Source of the DNA: Rhizobium sp. NFR03
GTDB taxonomy: Bacteria > Pseudomonadota > Alphaproteobacteria > Rhizobiales > Rhizobiaceae
Direction of reading: 5' to 3'
Length of the DNA: 64,000 nucleotides
NCBI RefSeq assembly: GCF_900111275.1
Contig: NZ_FOGR01000002.1
Span: 186,001 to 250,000 of the forward strand
A model generated the notes under the pieces. The model was not told the DNA's origin. It saw nothing but the letters and a program-made list of their open reading frames with translations, and made no database searches. This document shows, piece after piece, positions 26,364 through 34,039 of the stretch (within the stretch, counting starts at the first letter, position 1; the number at the start of each line of letters is the position of its first letter). A program made the position numbers and the translations under genes.

Positions 26364-26783
26364 ATGACGATGGAAACTGAGATGAGGCCCGACGACCGTT
26401 TGCGCCGCTTCGGCCTCAGGCCGACGCGTCAGCGCATGGCGCTGGCCGATCTCCTGTTTGCAAAGGGTGACCGTCACCTGACGGTCGAGGAGTTGCACGA
26501 GGAGGCCGTAACCGTCGGCGTGCCCGTGTCGCTGGCCACCGTCTACAATACGCTGCACCAGTTTACCGAGGCCGGCATGATCCGCGTTCTCTCGGTGGAG
26601 GGTGCAAGGACCTATTTCGACACCAATGTCTCCGATCACCACCACTTCTTCGTGGAAGGTGCAAACGAGGTGCTCGACATCCCCGTCAACAACATCACCA
26701 TCGGCAACCTTCCCGAGCCTCCGGAAGGCATGGAAATTTCCCATGTCGACGTGGTGATCCGGCTGAAGCCTCGGCAACGCTGA
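26364..26783 (+). CDS. irr: Iron-responsive regulator Irr (Fur family)
   Basis: Haem-sensitive global iron regulator of Rhizobiales, 139 residues. It has a winged-helix N-terminal domain (Leu-Arg-Pro-Thr-Arg-Gln-Arg, Val-Ser-Leu-Ala-Thr-Val-Tyr-Asn-Thr-Leu) and the His92-His93-His94 triplet (Ser-Asp-His-His-His-Phe-Phe) that binds haem in this subfamily. The protein has no cysteine at all, so the Cys-Pro haem regulatory motif of Bradyrhizobium Irr is absent, as in Rhizobium-type Irr. Location next to fabA is conserved in rhizobia. A likely target, mbfA with an ICE box, is in the same window. Confidence 0.96.
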   Translation: MTMETEMRPDDRLRRFGLRPTRQRMALADLLFAKGDRHLTVEELHEEAVTVGVPVSLATVYNTLHQFTEAGMIRVLSVEGARTYFDTNVSDHHHFFVEGANEVLDIPVNNITIGNLPEPPEGMEISHVDVVIRLKPRQR

Positions 26784-26811
26784 CACGTCGTTTCCCCGTC
26801 AGTGTTTTCTC

Positions 26812-27447
26812 TCAGAGCACATCGTCAGGGTCTCGGCCCGGGCCGGCCTTGCCTGTCGGCAGCGTCCAGCCGAATTTCAGCGCACCACCCCGCACGATGA
26901 AGGCGGAGACGATGCCGAGCGCGGATGCGGCGATCAGCGGAAGACCCGCAAGCGTTGCGAGCGTGAAGACGGCAGAGCCCGTCAGTGCCGCCGTCACATA
27001 GATTTCCGGGCGCAGAAGCACCGAAGGTTCGCCTGCGAGAAGATCGCGTAGGATGCCGCCGAAGGTCGCGGTGAGCATGCCCGTGACCAGAGCGACGACG
27101 GGTGAACCCGTGGCCGATAACCCTTTGGCGGCACCCATCACGCAATAGGCGGACAGTCCGATCGCATCGAGCCAGACCAGCGCGCGATACCGTGAATCGA
27201 GCCGGTGCGAGGACAAAAACAGAATGACGCCGACACTCGCGCAGATCACGAGATAGAGCGGGTTCTTCACCCAGAAGACGGGCGTCGCCCCCAGGATGAC
27301 GTCGCGGAGCGTGCCCCCGCCGATGCCGGTGATGGAGGCAAGGAAGATGTAGCCGATGATATCGAGCTGCTTGCGCGAGGCGGACAGCGCACCGGTTGCC
27401 GCGAAGACGGCGACGCCGGCATAATCGAGAAGATCGAGAACGCTCAT
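26812..27447 (-). CDS. TRIC-type cation channel family membrane protein (UPF0126, YadS-like)
   Basis: A 211-residue inner-membrane protein with seven hydrophobic helices in two UPF0126 repeats. Each repeat has the Gly-rich pattern: Gly-Ile-Gly-Gly-Gly-Thr-Leu-Arg-Asp in the first, and Ala-Thr-Phe-Gly-Gly-Ile-Leu-Arg-Asp in the second. Structures of prokaryotic TRIC homologues show trimeric monovalent-cation channels; the role in bacteria is unclear. The start ATG (27445-27447) overlaps the upstream ydcF-like gene by 4 bases. Confidence 0.9.
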   Translation of the reverse strand: MSVLDLLDYAGVAVFAATGALSASRKQLDIIGYIFLASITGIGGGTLRDVILGATPVFWVKNPLYLVICASVGVILFLSSHRLDSRYRALVWLDAIGLSAYCVMGAAKGLSATGSPVVALVTGMLTATFGGILRDLLAGEPSVLLRPEIYVTAALTGSAVFTLATLAGLPLIAASALGIVSAFIVRGGALKFGWTLPTGKAGPGRDPDDVL

Positions 27448-28244
27448 GGGCGTTCCGCCGCCGGAAAGAGGGCAGAGGTGCGGCCTGTGAAGGAATAGGC
27501 GGCAAGGCCGATCCACTCGCGCACCGCCGTCGTCGTCAGCTGCGCATTGAGCGCCGGCTGGCTGAAGTCGAAGCCGTAACGCGCCTTGCCTGTCGTCCGG
27601 TAATCCGTCGGCCAGGGCGTAATGGCTATGCCGAGCTTGCGGAACAGCCCGACGGCGCGTGGCATGTGGAAGGCCGAGGTGATCAGCAGGCAGTTCGACA
27701 GACCGTTTTGCGACAGGAGTGCCTGCGTATTCGCCGCATTTTCGAATGTCGTGCGCGACGCGTCCTCGCGGATCAGGCGCTCGACGGGTACGCCGAAGAG
27801 CGGAAAGAACCGCTCGGCAACCTCTGCATCGCCATCATAGGTCCCGCTGAGCGAACCGTCGCCGCCCGATATGAGGATGCGGGCGGCAGGCACGAGGCGG
27901 GCGATGCGCAGCGCCTCGACGAAGCGGTCGGCCGCCTGGTTGAACTCGATTCCGCCGCGCGTCGACATCACCTCGTTCTCGAAGGCGCCGCCGAGGATGA
28001 TCATGCAGGAGAGATCCGCTGGAAGGGCAGGCGGGCGTGGAAACCGGTCTTCCAGCCGTTGCAGCAGCACACTGCCGGTGGTCGTGAAAAGGGTCACGAA
28101 GAGGAGGAGCGTCGCGCACCCTGACAGGAGAAGCCCGAGCCGCTGGTAACCGGCGACGACGGAGACGAACCCGGAGAGCACGAGCGCAAAGGCGAGCGAC
28201 AGAGGCTGGGCAATCAGCCAGAAGATCTTGGAGACGAGAAACAT
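27444..28244 (-). CDS. YdcF-family (DUF218) membrane protein
   Basis: A 266-residue protein with two or three N-terminal transmembrane helices (about 5-75) and a DUF218 domain: Ile-Ile-Leu-Gly-Gly-Ala-Phe, Ile-Leu-Ile-Ser-Gly-Gly-Asp-Gly, Arg-Thr-Thr-Phe-Glu-Asn-Ala, and Thr-Ser-Ala-Phe-His-Met-Pro-Arg. Relatives such as ElyC/SanA act in envelope polysaccharide or lipid-carrier maintenance; the precise role here is unknown. The ATG at 28242-28244 begins the hydrophobic N-terminus. It is coupled to the TRIC-like gene. Confidence 0.88.
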   Translation of the reverse strand: MFLVSKIFWLIAQPLSLAFALVLSGFVSVVAGYQRLGLLLSGCATLLLFVTLFTTTGSVLLQRLEDRFPRPPALPADLSCMIILGGAFENEVMSTRGGIEFNQAADRFVEALRIARLVPAARILISGGDGSLSGTYDGDAEVAERFFPLFGVPVERLIREDASRTTFENAANTQALLSQNGLSNCLLITSAFHMPRAVGLFRKLGIAITPWPTDYRTTGKARYGFDFSQPALNAQLTTTAVREWIGLAAYSFTGRTSALFPAAERP

Positions 28245-28456
28245 GGATTTGGGCACGCGAGGTTCGGATATCGATGGGGGACCATAGACGTCAGGCTTAC
28301 CCGGAGGCAACCGGTGGCGGTGAGGGCATTCGCGGTTGTGACCGCGGTGATCGCGTTCGCCGGTGTCCTGTCCCCGTCTGAACACCTGCCCCGCTCGCCA
28401 TCTTGCACCGAGCCGGCCTTTGCCGCATGAAACGAACCATGACGACAGCGGACAAT

Positions 28457-29725
28457 ATGACAAAGACGATCGCGATCATCGGTGGAGGACCGGCGGGGCT
28501 GGCGGCTGCCGAAATCCTGTCGAAAACACAGCATGCGGTCACCGTCTATGACGCGATGCCGACGATCGGCCGCAAGTTTCTGCTTGCGGGGAAGTCGGGC
28601 CTCAACCTGACGCATGCCGAACCTTACGACACTTTCGCCAGCCGCTTCGGCGCAGCCAATGACAGGCTTCGGCCGGCTCTCGATGCGTTCTCTCCCAAAG
28701 ACGTGCGGCGCTGGGCTGAAGGCCTCGGCGTCGAAACCTTCGTCGGTTCGTCGGGACGCGTGTTTCCCAAAGCCATGAAAGCATCGCCCCTGTTGCGGGC
28801 GTGGCGCCAGCGGCTGGAGACGCGCGGTGTCACCATCCAGACCCGCTGGCGGTGGGTTGGCTTCAGCGACAGCGCGAACGATCATGACCTCGTGTTCGAA
28901 ACGCCGGAAGGCATCCGGACGATCGCCAGCCACGCGACGGTGCTGGCGCTAGGCGGGGCAAGCTGGCCACGGCTCGGTTCCGACGCCCGATGGGTTCCGA
29001 TGCTGGAAGCCCAGGGAATTGCCGTTGCGCCGTTCCGTCCTGCCAATTGCGGTTTCGATGTCGCCTGGAGTGAGGAGTTTGCCGCGCGTTTTGCAGGGGC
29101 GCCGGTAAAGTCGGTCGTGGCGACGTCGCAAGACGGGCGTACACAAGACGGGCGTACACAAGACGGGCGCACCCAAGACGGGCGCACACAGGGCGAGTTC
29201 GTCATCACGCGTCACGGGATCGAGGGTAGCCTCGTTTATGCACACTCGGCGGCACTGAGGGATAGGCTGGAGGCGGAGGGGCAGGCCGACTTCGTCCTCG
29301 ATCTTCTGCCGGGCCGCTCGCTTGAGGCTTTGACATCCGCTCTGGAGATGGCACCCCGCAAGGCGAGCTTCAGCAATCGTCTGCGCAAGGCGGCAAGGAT
29401 CGATGGCGCCAAGCTGGCGCTGCTGCGGGAGGTGATTCGAAATGCAGATCGTTTGCCGGCAAACGATCTCGCTTCCGTGCTGAAAATGCTGCCGATACCG
29501 CTGGTTCGACCAAGGCCGATCGAAGAGGCGATCTCGTCCGCCGGCGGCATATCGTCCGGAGCGATCGACCCGAGCGGAATGCTGCGGCACATGCCGGGCG
29601 TCTTCGTTGCGGGCGAAATGGTGGACTGGGAAGCGCCGACCGGCGGATACCTGCTGACGGCCTGTTTTGCGACGGGCCGGCATGCGGCATCGGGCCTCTT
29701 ACGTTGGATGTCCGGGGCGGATTAA
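28457..29725 (+). CDS. HI0933/YhiN-family FAD-dependent oxidoreductase
   Basis: Flavoprotein of 422 residues with unknown substrate. The FAD-binding Rossmann motif is Gly-Gly-Gly-Pro-Ala-Gly-Leu-Ala-Ala-Ala near the N-terminus, with Gly-Lys-Ser-Gly-Leu-Asn-Leu-Thr typical of HI0933-like proteins (YhiN has Gly-Gly-Gly-Arg-Cys-Asn at this place, so this is the TIGR03862-type subgroup). The C-terminal FAD motif is Val-Phe-Val-Ala-Gly-Glu-Met-Val-Asp-Trp. Starts at 28439 and 28457 are possible. About residues 225-244 are four copies of Gln-Asp-Gly-Arg-Thr coded by a 15-bp tandem repeat, an apparent insertion in a surface loop. Confidence 0.9.
   Translation: MTKTIAIIGGGPAGLAAAEILSKTQHAVTVYDAMPTIGRKFLLAGKSGLNLTHAEPYDTFASRFGAANDRLRPALDAFSPKDVRRWAEGLGVETFVGSSGRVFPKAMKASPLLRAWRQRLETRGVTIQTRWRWVGFSDSANDHDLVFETPEGIRTIASHATVLALGGASWPRLGSDARWVPMLEAQGIAVAPFRPANCGFDVAWSEEFAARFAGAPVKSVVATSQDGRTQDGRTQDGRTQDGRTQGEFVITRHGIEGSLVYAHSAALRDRLEAEGQADFVLDLLPGRSLEALTSALEMAPRKASFSNRLRKAARIDGAKLALLREVIRNADRLPANDLASVLKMLPIPLVRPRPIEEAISSAGGISSGAIDPSGMLRHMPGVFVAGEMVDWEAPTGGYLLTACFATGRHAASGLLRWMSGAD
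29129..29188 (+). repeat. In-frame 15-bp tandem repeat, four units
   Basis: Four tandem copies of CAAGACGGGCGTACA (copies 3 and 4 differ at one or two bases) inside the flavoprotein gene, each coding Gln-Asp-Gly-Arg-Thr. The unit length keeps the frame, so copy-number change would alter only loop length. Confidence 0.92.
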
Positions 29726-29744
29726 AATGCGGCCCGTCCTATAC

Positions 29745-29933
29745 CTAGCGAAAAACCGGCGCTCTCGTGGCGTTCATGAGCAGTTCCTGCTCGGTCGCAA
29801 ACTGTCCGAACAGGCGCGTCAGGCGAAGCTTTTCATCATCTCCGAGCCGATATCGACGGCAGAAGTCATCCACGCTGCGCACCCGGCGCAAGGGGCTGCT
29901 TTCCACTTTTGCAACGTCGATATGCTCGCTCAC
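29745..29933 (-). CDS. Small hypothetical protein
   Basis: A 62-residue basic, helix-rich protein starting at GTG (29931-29933) with AAAGGGA 7 bases upstream. No signal peptide or membrane helix. It contains Val-Asp-Asp-Phe-Cys-Arg-Arg-Tyr-Arg-Leu and Leu-Leu-Met-Asn-Ala-Thr-Arg-Ala-Pro-Val. I do not recognise a family, but coding-style codon use and the clean RBS support a real gene. It lies downstream of the Pmp3-like gene on the same strand, separated by a strong hairpin. Confidence 0.65.
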   Translation of the reverse strand: MSEHIDVAKVESSPLRRVRSVDDFCRRYRLGDDEKLRLTRLFGQFATEQELLMNATRAPVFR

Positions 29934-29966
29934 GGTCTGTCCCTTTCAATTGGCGGATAGCAAACA

Positions 29967-29996
29967 ATCCGCCACGGAATTGGTTCCGTGGCGGAT
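29967..29996. terminator. Strong hairpin downstream of the Pmp3-like gene
   Basis: Perfect 13-base stem ATCCGCCACGGAA / TTCCGTGGCGGAT with a TTGG loop. On the minus strand it follows the Pmp3-like gene and precedes TTGTTTGC; on the plus strand it is followed by five Ts. Likely terminator of the minus-strand gene at 30038. Confidence 0.8.
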
Positions 29997-30037
29997 GAAC
30001 TTTTTCTGCTTCGGCCCAGGAAAGCCTCGTCGCGCGC

Positions 30038-30196
30038 TTATTTTTTCAGGATGACCCAGATGGCGTGGATGATGCCCGGAATGTAGCCGAAGATCGTCAG
30101 CAGGATGTTCAGCCAGAAGTGCAGGCCGATACCCACCTGAAGGAAGACGCCAAGCGGCGGTACGAGAATGGCGAGAAGAATGCGCAGGACGTCCAT
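30038..30196 (-). CDS. YqaE/Pmp3-family small membrane protein
   Basis: A 52-residue proteolipid with two transmembrane helices and the family signature: Ile-Leu-Val-Pro-Pro-Leu-Gly-Val-Phe-Leu-Gln in helix 1, Phe-Trp-Leu-Asn-Ile-Leu-Leu-Thr in the middle, and Gly-Tyr-Ile-Pro-Gly-Ile-Ile-His-Ala at the end, closing with Lys-Lys. Yeast Pmp3 and bacterial relatives respond to salt or membrane stress. It forms a same-strand run with the DUF1328 gene upstream. Confidence 0.9.
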   Translation of the reverse strand: MDVLRILLAILVPPLGVFLQVGIGLHFWLNILLTIFGYIPGIIHAIWVILKK

Positions 30197-30280
30197 GATA
30201 ATCTCTTTCTAAAAGCTCCGATGGTCAAATGGCCGAGATGCCGGGAAGGTTGAATTCCCAGCTCTCGTCGACGGCATGAC

Positions 30281-30454
30281 TCAGAGCACGGCGCTACCCG
30301 CCATGAAGGCGAGGACCACGAAGATCAGGAAGACGACGATGGCGATGAAGAACAGCACGCGGGCAATGGTCGCTGTGGCAGCGGAAACGCCGGAGAAGCC
30401 CAGAAAGCCGGTGATGAGGGATACGACGAAGAAGATCAGCGCCCACTTGAGCAT
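30281..30454 (-). CDS. DUF1328 (YtjA-type) small membrane protein
   Basis: A 57-residue two-helix membrane protein. The N-terminus Met-Leu-Lys-Trp-Ala-Leu-Ile-Phe-Phe and the Ile-Thr-Gly-Phe-Leu-Gly-Phe-Ser-Gly motif identify DUF1328. Members are abundant small stress-associated proteins of unknown role. The start is at the ATG of 30452-30454, with AGGAAC upstream; the longer in-frame start at 30622 is rejected. Confidence 0.88.
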   Translation of the reverse strand: MLKWALIFFVVSLITGFLGFSGVSAATATIARVLFFIAIVVFLIFVVLAFMAGSAVL

Positions 30455-30692
30455 GGTAGTTCCTTTACGAACGGGTTCGCTTTCAAACGCATATCCGGGA
30501 AATTTGTTCCTGATGAAGGCCGCCGCGATGCTAAGGCTGTTTGAATATGGAGAGGTCCGTGACGCGGTCCGTTTCATGAAACGCATATAAAACTGTTCAA
30601 TTGCGTACGGTTCTCCCTGCATTAAAATAGTTGAATGACGGTGCAGGCATTGAGGAGGAGAACACTCATCTTATTAAAGATAGAGAACCTCT

Positions 30693-30875
30693 ATGACCGA
30701 AGAGAAGAAAAAGCGTCGTCCGAAAGCGGGGCCGGCGCTCGGCAATATTGATGAAACGAAAGTGGTCGCGCAGGCAATCATCGACACGCAGCTGAACGCC
30801 GCTCGTGAGAAGACGGAGCGTTTGAAGCGCCTTCGCCTCCAGCGAGAGGCGCAGCCGGACGAGACGGCACGCTGA
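30693..30875 (+). CDS. Small hypothetical protein
   Basis: A 60-residue, highly charged, coiled-coil-like protein (Lys-Lys-Lys-Arg-Arg-Pro-Lys near the start; Arg-Glu-Lys-Thr-Glu-Arg-Leu-Lys-Arg-Leu-Arg-Leu-Gln later). No family recognised. A 9-base perfect hairpin (GGCACGCTG / CAGCGTGCC, loop ATCG) at 30866-30887 overlaps its stop codon. It is divergent from the DUF1328 gene. Confidence 0.65.
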   Translation: MTEEKKKRRPKAGPALGNIDETKVVAQAIIDTQLNAAREKTERLKRLRLQREAQPDETAR

Positions 30876-31355
30876 TCGCAGCGTGCCTGCGAAAGACAGG
30901 ATCACGACGCCAAGAGCGGGATGGGTGATCGCTGGCCGGATGGGTGGGAAGCTCGCCTGCCGTTTCGTTGGCCATAGGAAGAAAGCGGAAAAATCCCTAT
31001 GTTCTTCATCCCCATCGCGTCCGCTTGACACGGCCTGCGATCTGGGTGGTCAAGTATGTGAACCTTGCTTGGTTCCGGCTAACGGATCGATTTTCAACAG
31101 CTGATAGAATTTTCGCTCCGGTCTTCCGAACGCCGTCCTGACGGCACGGATCTTCGGGAACCATGGCCGGTCGTGGCGGTTTGCATCGCCGGGCTGTTTT
31201 GCCGTACGTTGTCATAACGATGATCGGGCCATGACGATGTTCGGAAAACAGGTGCTTCGGCAAGGGCGCCTTGTTTCACCCACCCCGTTCGTGCTTCATG
31301 TGAGGGATCGCGGATAAGCGTCTCTCATTATTTGCGCCATGAGGAGTTCTCGGTG
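30876..31355. other. 480-base region without a recognised gene
   Basis: Apart from the hairpin overlapping the upstream stop and a TTGACA at 31026-31031 that could be a -35 box, I see nothing that reads like a gene. The three short open frames here lack RBSs and protein-like composition. It could hold the ndh promoter and possibly a small RNA. Confidence 0.4.
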
Positions 31356-32666
31356 ATGAATGTTCTGGAACCCGCAGACCCTGTCATGACGCCACCCCGC
31401 CGCCGCGTCGTCATTATCGGGGCAGGCTTTGGCGGTCTGGCCTGTGCGGGCGCTCTCGGGGATACGGATGTCGATGTGATCGTCATCGACCGGCGAAATC
31501 ACAATCTGTTCCAGCCATTGCTGTATCAGGTCGCCACCGCGGCGCTTTCTCCGGCGGATATCGCCGAGCCGATCCGCCGTACGCTGGGGCGATACCGTAA
31601 CATCCACATCATGCTGGCCGAGGCCGACGGCGTCGATACCGAGACCAGACAGGTGATGCTGAGGGATGGCGGCACCGTCTTCTACGATCAGCTGGTGATC
31701 GCCACCGGCTCCGACTACAACTACTTCGGCCATGACGATTGGCAGCATTTCGCGCCGGGCCTGAAGACCCTCCACGAAGCGCGTCGTATCCGTCACCGCC
31801 TGCTTCTGTCTTTCGAGAAGGCAGAGCGGACGGAGGATCCAGAGGAGCGGAAGTCTCTGCTTACCAGCATCGTCGTTGGAGGCGGGCCGACCGGCGTCGA
31901 GATGGCCGGCGCCATCTCCGAGCTCGGTCGCTCGATGGCATCACGCGACTTCCGCACCATTCCGGCAAGCGATCTCCGTGTCATTCTGGTCGAGGCAGGG
32001 CCACGTATCCTCTCGGCTTTTCCGGAACACCTGCAGGCCTACGCCCTGCGCTATCTCGAAAAGATAGGCGTCGAGGTGCGGCTGGGTGCGCAGGTGTCCG
32101 ATATCACAGCGGAGGGCGCCGTCATCGCCGGACAAATGGTCCGCGCGGGCAGCATCGTCTGGGGTGCGGGCGTCAAGGCGTCGCCGGCCTTCCGTTGGCT
32201 CGGCATCGAGGGCAAGGCGAACGGTCGCATCCCGGTGGATGGCAAGCTCCGGGTCGAAGGGTTCAAGAATATCTTTTCGCTCGGCGACACCTCGTTCCAG
32301 GCGAGCGAGAGCGGCGCGCCGCTGCCAGCCCTTGCACAGGTGGCAAAACAGCAGGGCCGCTATCTCGGCAAGCTTCTGGCCAGGCCCGACGCGATCGAGA
32401 CGGCCAAGCCGTTCCATTTCGCCAATCGCGGCAACACCGCCGTGATCGGGCGCAACGCCGCGATCTTCGATTTCGGTCGCTGGACGCTGAAAGGCTATCT
32501 TGCCTGGATCCTCTGGGCGATCGTCCATGTCTATCTCCTCGTCAACTTCGAAAAGCGGATGCTGGTCACCGTCCAGTGGATCTGGCGATATCTCACCCGT
32601 CAGCGCGGCGCGCGCCTGATCGACGAGAACGACAAGGAAGATGTGTCACCCGCCGTGATCAGGTGA
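31356..32666 (+). CDS. ndh: Type II NADH dehydrogenase (NDH-2) / FAD-dependent oxidoreductase
   Basis: Single-subunit, non-proton-pumping NADH:quinone oxidoreductase of 436 residues. FAD motif is Ile-Ile-Gly-Ala-Gly-Phe-Gly-Gly-Leu; then Asn-His-Asn-Leu-Phe-Gln-Pro-Leu-Leu-Tyr-Gln-Val-Ala, the family quinone-site region. NADH motif is Val-Val-Gly-Gly-Gly-Pro-Thr-Gly-Val-Glu, and the second FAD motif is Phe-Ser-Leu-Gly-Asp-Thr. The hydrophobic C-terminal segment (Leu-Ala-Trp-Ile-Leu-Trp-Ala-Ile-Val-His-Val-Tyr-Leu) anchors it to the membrane. The ATG at 31356 follows GAGGAG by 9 bases; an earlier ATG at 31332 is less likely. Confidence 0.9.
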   Translation: MNVLEPADPVMTPPRRRVVIIGAGFGGLACAGALGDTDVDVIVIDRRNHNLFQPLLYQVATAALSPADIAEPIRRTLGRYRNIHIMLAEADGVDTETRQVMLRDGGTVFYDQLVIATGSDYNYFGHDDWQHFAPGLKTLHEARRIRHRLLLSFEKAERTEDPEERKSLLTSIVVGGGPTGVEMAGAISELGRSMASRDFRTIPASDLRVILVEAGPRILSAFPEHLQAYALRYLEKIGVEVRLGAQVSDITAEGAVIAGQMVRAGSIVWGAGVKASPAFRWLGIEGKANGRIPVDGKLRVEGFKNIFSLGDTSFQASESGAPLPALAQVAKQQGRYLGKLLARPDAIETAKPFHFANRGNTAVIGRNAAIFDFGRWTLKGYLAWILWAIVHVYLLVNFEKRMLVTVQWIWRYLTRQRGARLIDENDKEDVSPAVIR

Positions 32667-32906
32667 TGTCGGTCAAGCCGGCGTACGGCATCTGACGGAT
32701 ACGGATGTCGGTTCCTTGATTTCGGAACCTTTGGCGCCGGGACTGGTTCGACCCCCGACAGACGATGCGCGGGAGCACTCCGCCATCCCTTCATCCGGCC
32801 CCGTGCCGGCATGCCTGTCGCGGCCGCGCCGGCTCCCCCCTGTCGCCGGTTCTGTCGCGACAGGCTCATCCAGAGCGCGCCCCGGCGCGCCGAGCGTGAG
32901 GTCGAT

Positions 32907-33074
32907 ATGCCTGAGAATTACACATCCCTGATCGTCATGGTGGTCGTGCTCGTGGGTGTCTGCGGCGTGGTCGGCGCCTGGGCGCTCCGCAGCCGCCGAC
33001 GCAGTGCCACGATGGCGTCCCTTGGTCGTCAGGATCGCCAAGACAAGACGCTGGAACACGGGAGAATATCGTGA
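32907..33074 (+). CDS. Small single-pass membrane protein
   Basis: A 55-residue protein: short polar N-terminus, one transmembrane helix of mostly Val/Leu/Gly (Leu-Ile-Val-Met-Val-Val-Val-Leu-Val-Gly-Val), then a basic tail (Arg-Ser-Arg-Arg-Arg-Ser) and polar end. GTGAGG lies upstream of the ATG. Its stop overlaps the GTG start of the next small gene (GTGA), so the two are coupled. Not a family I recognise. Confidence 0.6.
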   Translation: MPENYTSLIVMVVVLVGVCGVVGAWALRSRRRSATMASLGRQDRQDKTLEHGRIS

Positions 33075-33247
33075 CCGGAGATCGAAACCGCGAGCCATAC
33101 ATCGCCCCTTCCGCCGATACGCCAGAGCAGACGGAGCGTAAATCGAAAGCCGGCAAAGGGATCATTATGTTCATCGCGGCTTTCGCCATTGCCGCGTTCC
33201 TGATGTATCTGAGCGTTATCATCTATGGGAGCATCGTGCGTGTCTGA
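33071..33247 (+). CDS. Small single-pass membrane protein, coupled to the preceding gene
   Basis: 58 residues starting at GTG 33071, four bases inside the upstream gene, with GGGAGA as RBS. A polar, Pro/Glu/Lys-rich N-terminal half is followed by one hydrophobic helix (Ile-Ile-Met-Phe-Ile-Ala-Ala-Phe-Ala-Ile-Ala) and a short tail. Membrane topology is probably N-in. Unknown function; no family recognised. Confidence 0.6.
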   Translation: MTGDRNREPYIAPSADTPEQTERKSKAGKGIIMFIAAFAIAAFLMYLSVIIYGSIVRV

Positions 33248-33383
33248 TCACGGCCACGAATACGATGCTTTGCCATTCCCCCCGGAGTGGCGATCGATCA
33301 AAGAAGCCCGGTTTTCTGGGGCTCTCTATCTGATCGATGATTTTATATTCGAAGCGATTCCTGTCTCGGGCATTATGCGGTAG
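33240..33383 (+). CDS. Possible third micro-gene, 47 residues
   Basis: Starts at GTG 33240, eight bases before the end of the previous frame, with GGGAG 8 bases upstream. It encodes a soluble-looking peptide (Ser-Asp-His-Gly-His-Glu-Tyr-Asp; Phe-Pro-Pro-Glu-Trp-Arg-Ser-Ile-Lys-Glu-Ala). The overlap, RBS and residue mix suggest a real gene, but the short length means chance is possible. Confidence 0.35.
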   Translation: MSDHGHEYDALPFPPEWRSIKEARFSGALYLIDDFIFEAIPVSGIMR

Positions 33384-33415
33384 GTTCCCGCCCGCAGCCA
33401 AAGGCGGGATGACGG

Positions 33416-34024
33416 GTGATACGACGGAAGACGATCTGGGCTTTCATAGCCGCGACCATGGTTCCGGCGCTTGCTGCGCCTTTGCCGGCAAGGGCAGAGG
33501 TGAAGGCGACGGAGACCGTCGAAACCTACGCGATTTCGGGCAAGACCGGTGCTGAACTCTACGCATCGATCGGCGCACGGGGGCCTCTTCTCGGCGCAAA
33601 CAGGGTCATTGCCCATACGCGTTTCAAGCTGACATGGCGAAGAGACTACCAGAGACGCGGCAATGATTGCGTCCTCGCATCGGCAATCCCGCGCCTCACC
33701 ATCATCACGACCCTGCCAAAGCCGACGGCGAAGCTCTCGGGCCCCGTCGGCGCAAGCTGGACCCGCTTCATCGACGGCGTTCGCCAGCATGAAGCGGTGC
33801 ACGGACGATATGTTCGCGAACTTGTCGCGAAGATCGAGACGGCGACGATCGGGCTGACGCAGCCGGACGATCCCGGCTGCACGAAGATCAAGACAGAGAT
33901 GAACCGCCGCCTGGGCGCCATCTCCGATGAGCGGCGCGATCTCGATCGCGCCTTCGATCAGGCGGAGTTCACCGAGGGCGGCGCTGTCCACACGCTTATT
34001 CTGGCGCTGGTCAACGGTCCCTGA
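33416..34024 (+). CDS. DUF922-family secreted protein with HExxH-like motif
   Basis: A 202-residue predicted periplasmic protein starting at GTG 33416. Signal peptide about 1-27 (Ile-Arg-Arg-Lys-Thr-Ile-Trp, hydrophobic run, Ala-Arg-Ala). The DUF922 domain covers the rest, with His-Glu-Ala-Val-His-Gly (HExxH plus Gly) at about residues 125-130, suggesting a zinc-dependent protease-like site. Two cysteines in the mature part may form a disulphide. Activity is not established for the family. Confidence 0.82.
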   Translation: MIRRKTIWAFIAATMVPALAAPLPARAEVKATETVETYAISGKTGAELYASIGARGPLLGANRVIAHTRFKLTWRRDYQRRGNDCVLASAIPRLTIITTLPKPTAKLSGPVGASWTRFIDGVRQHEAVHGRYVRELVAKIETATIGLTQPDDPGCTKIKTEMNRRLGAISDERRDLDRAFDQAEFTEGGAVHTLILALVNGP

Positions 34025-34039
34025 CAAAGCGGCACGTCG

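Noticed and set aside
30883-31263. Overlapping short frames in the gap before ndh
   Set aside because: None has an RBS, a recognisable domain or consistent codon use.
32710-32732. Hairpin GGTTCC/GGAACC after ndh
   Set aside because: Only a 6-base stem with an 8-base loop and three Ts; could be chance.
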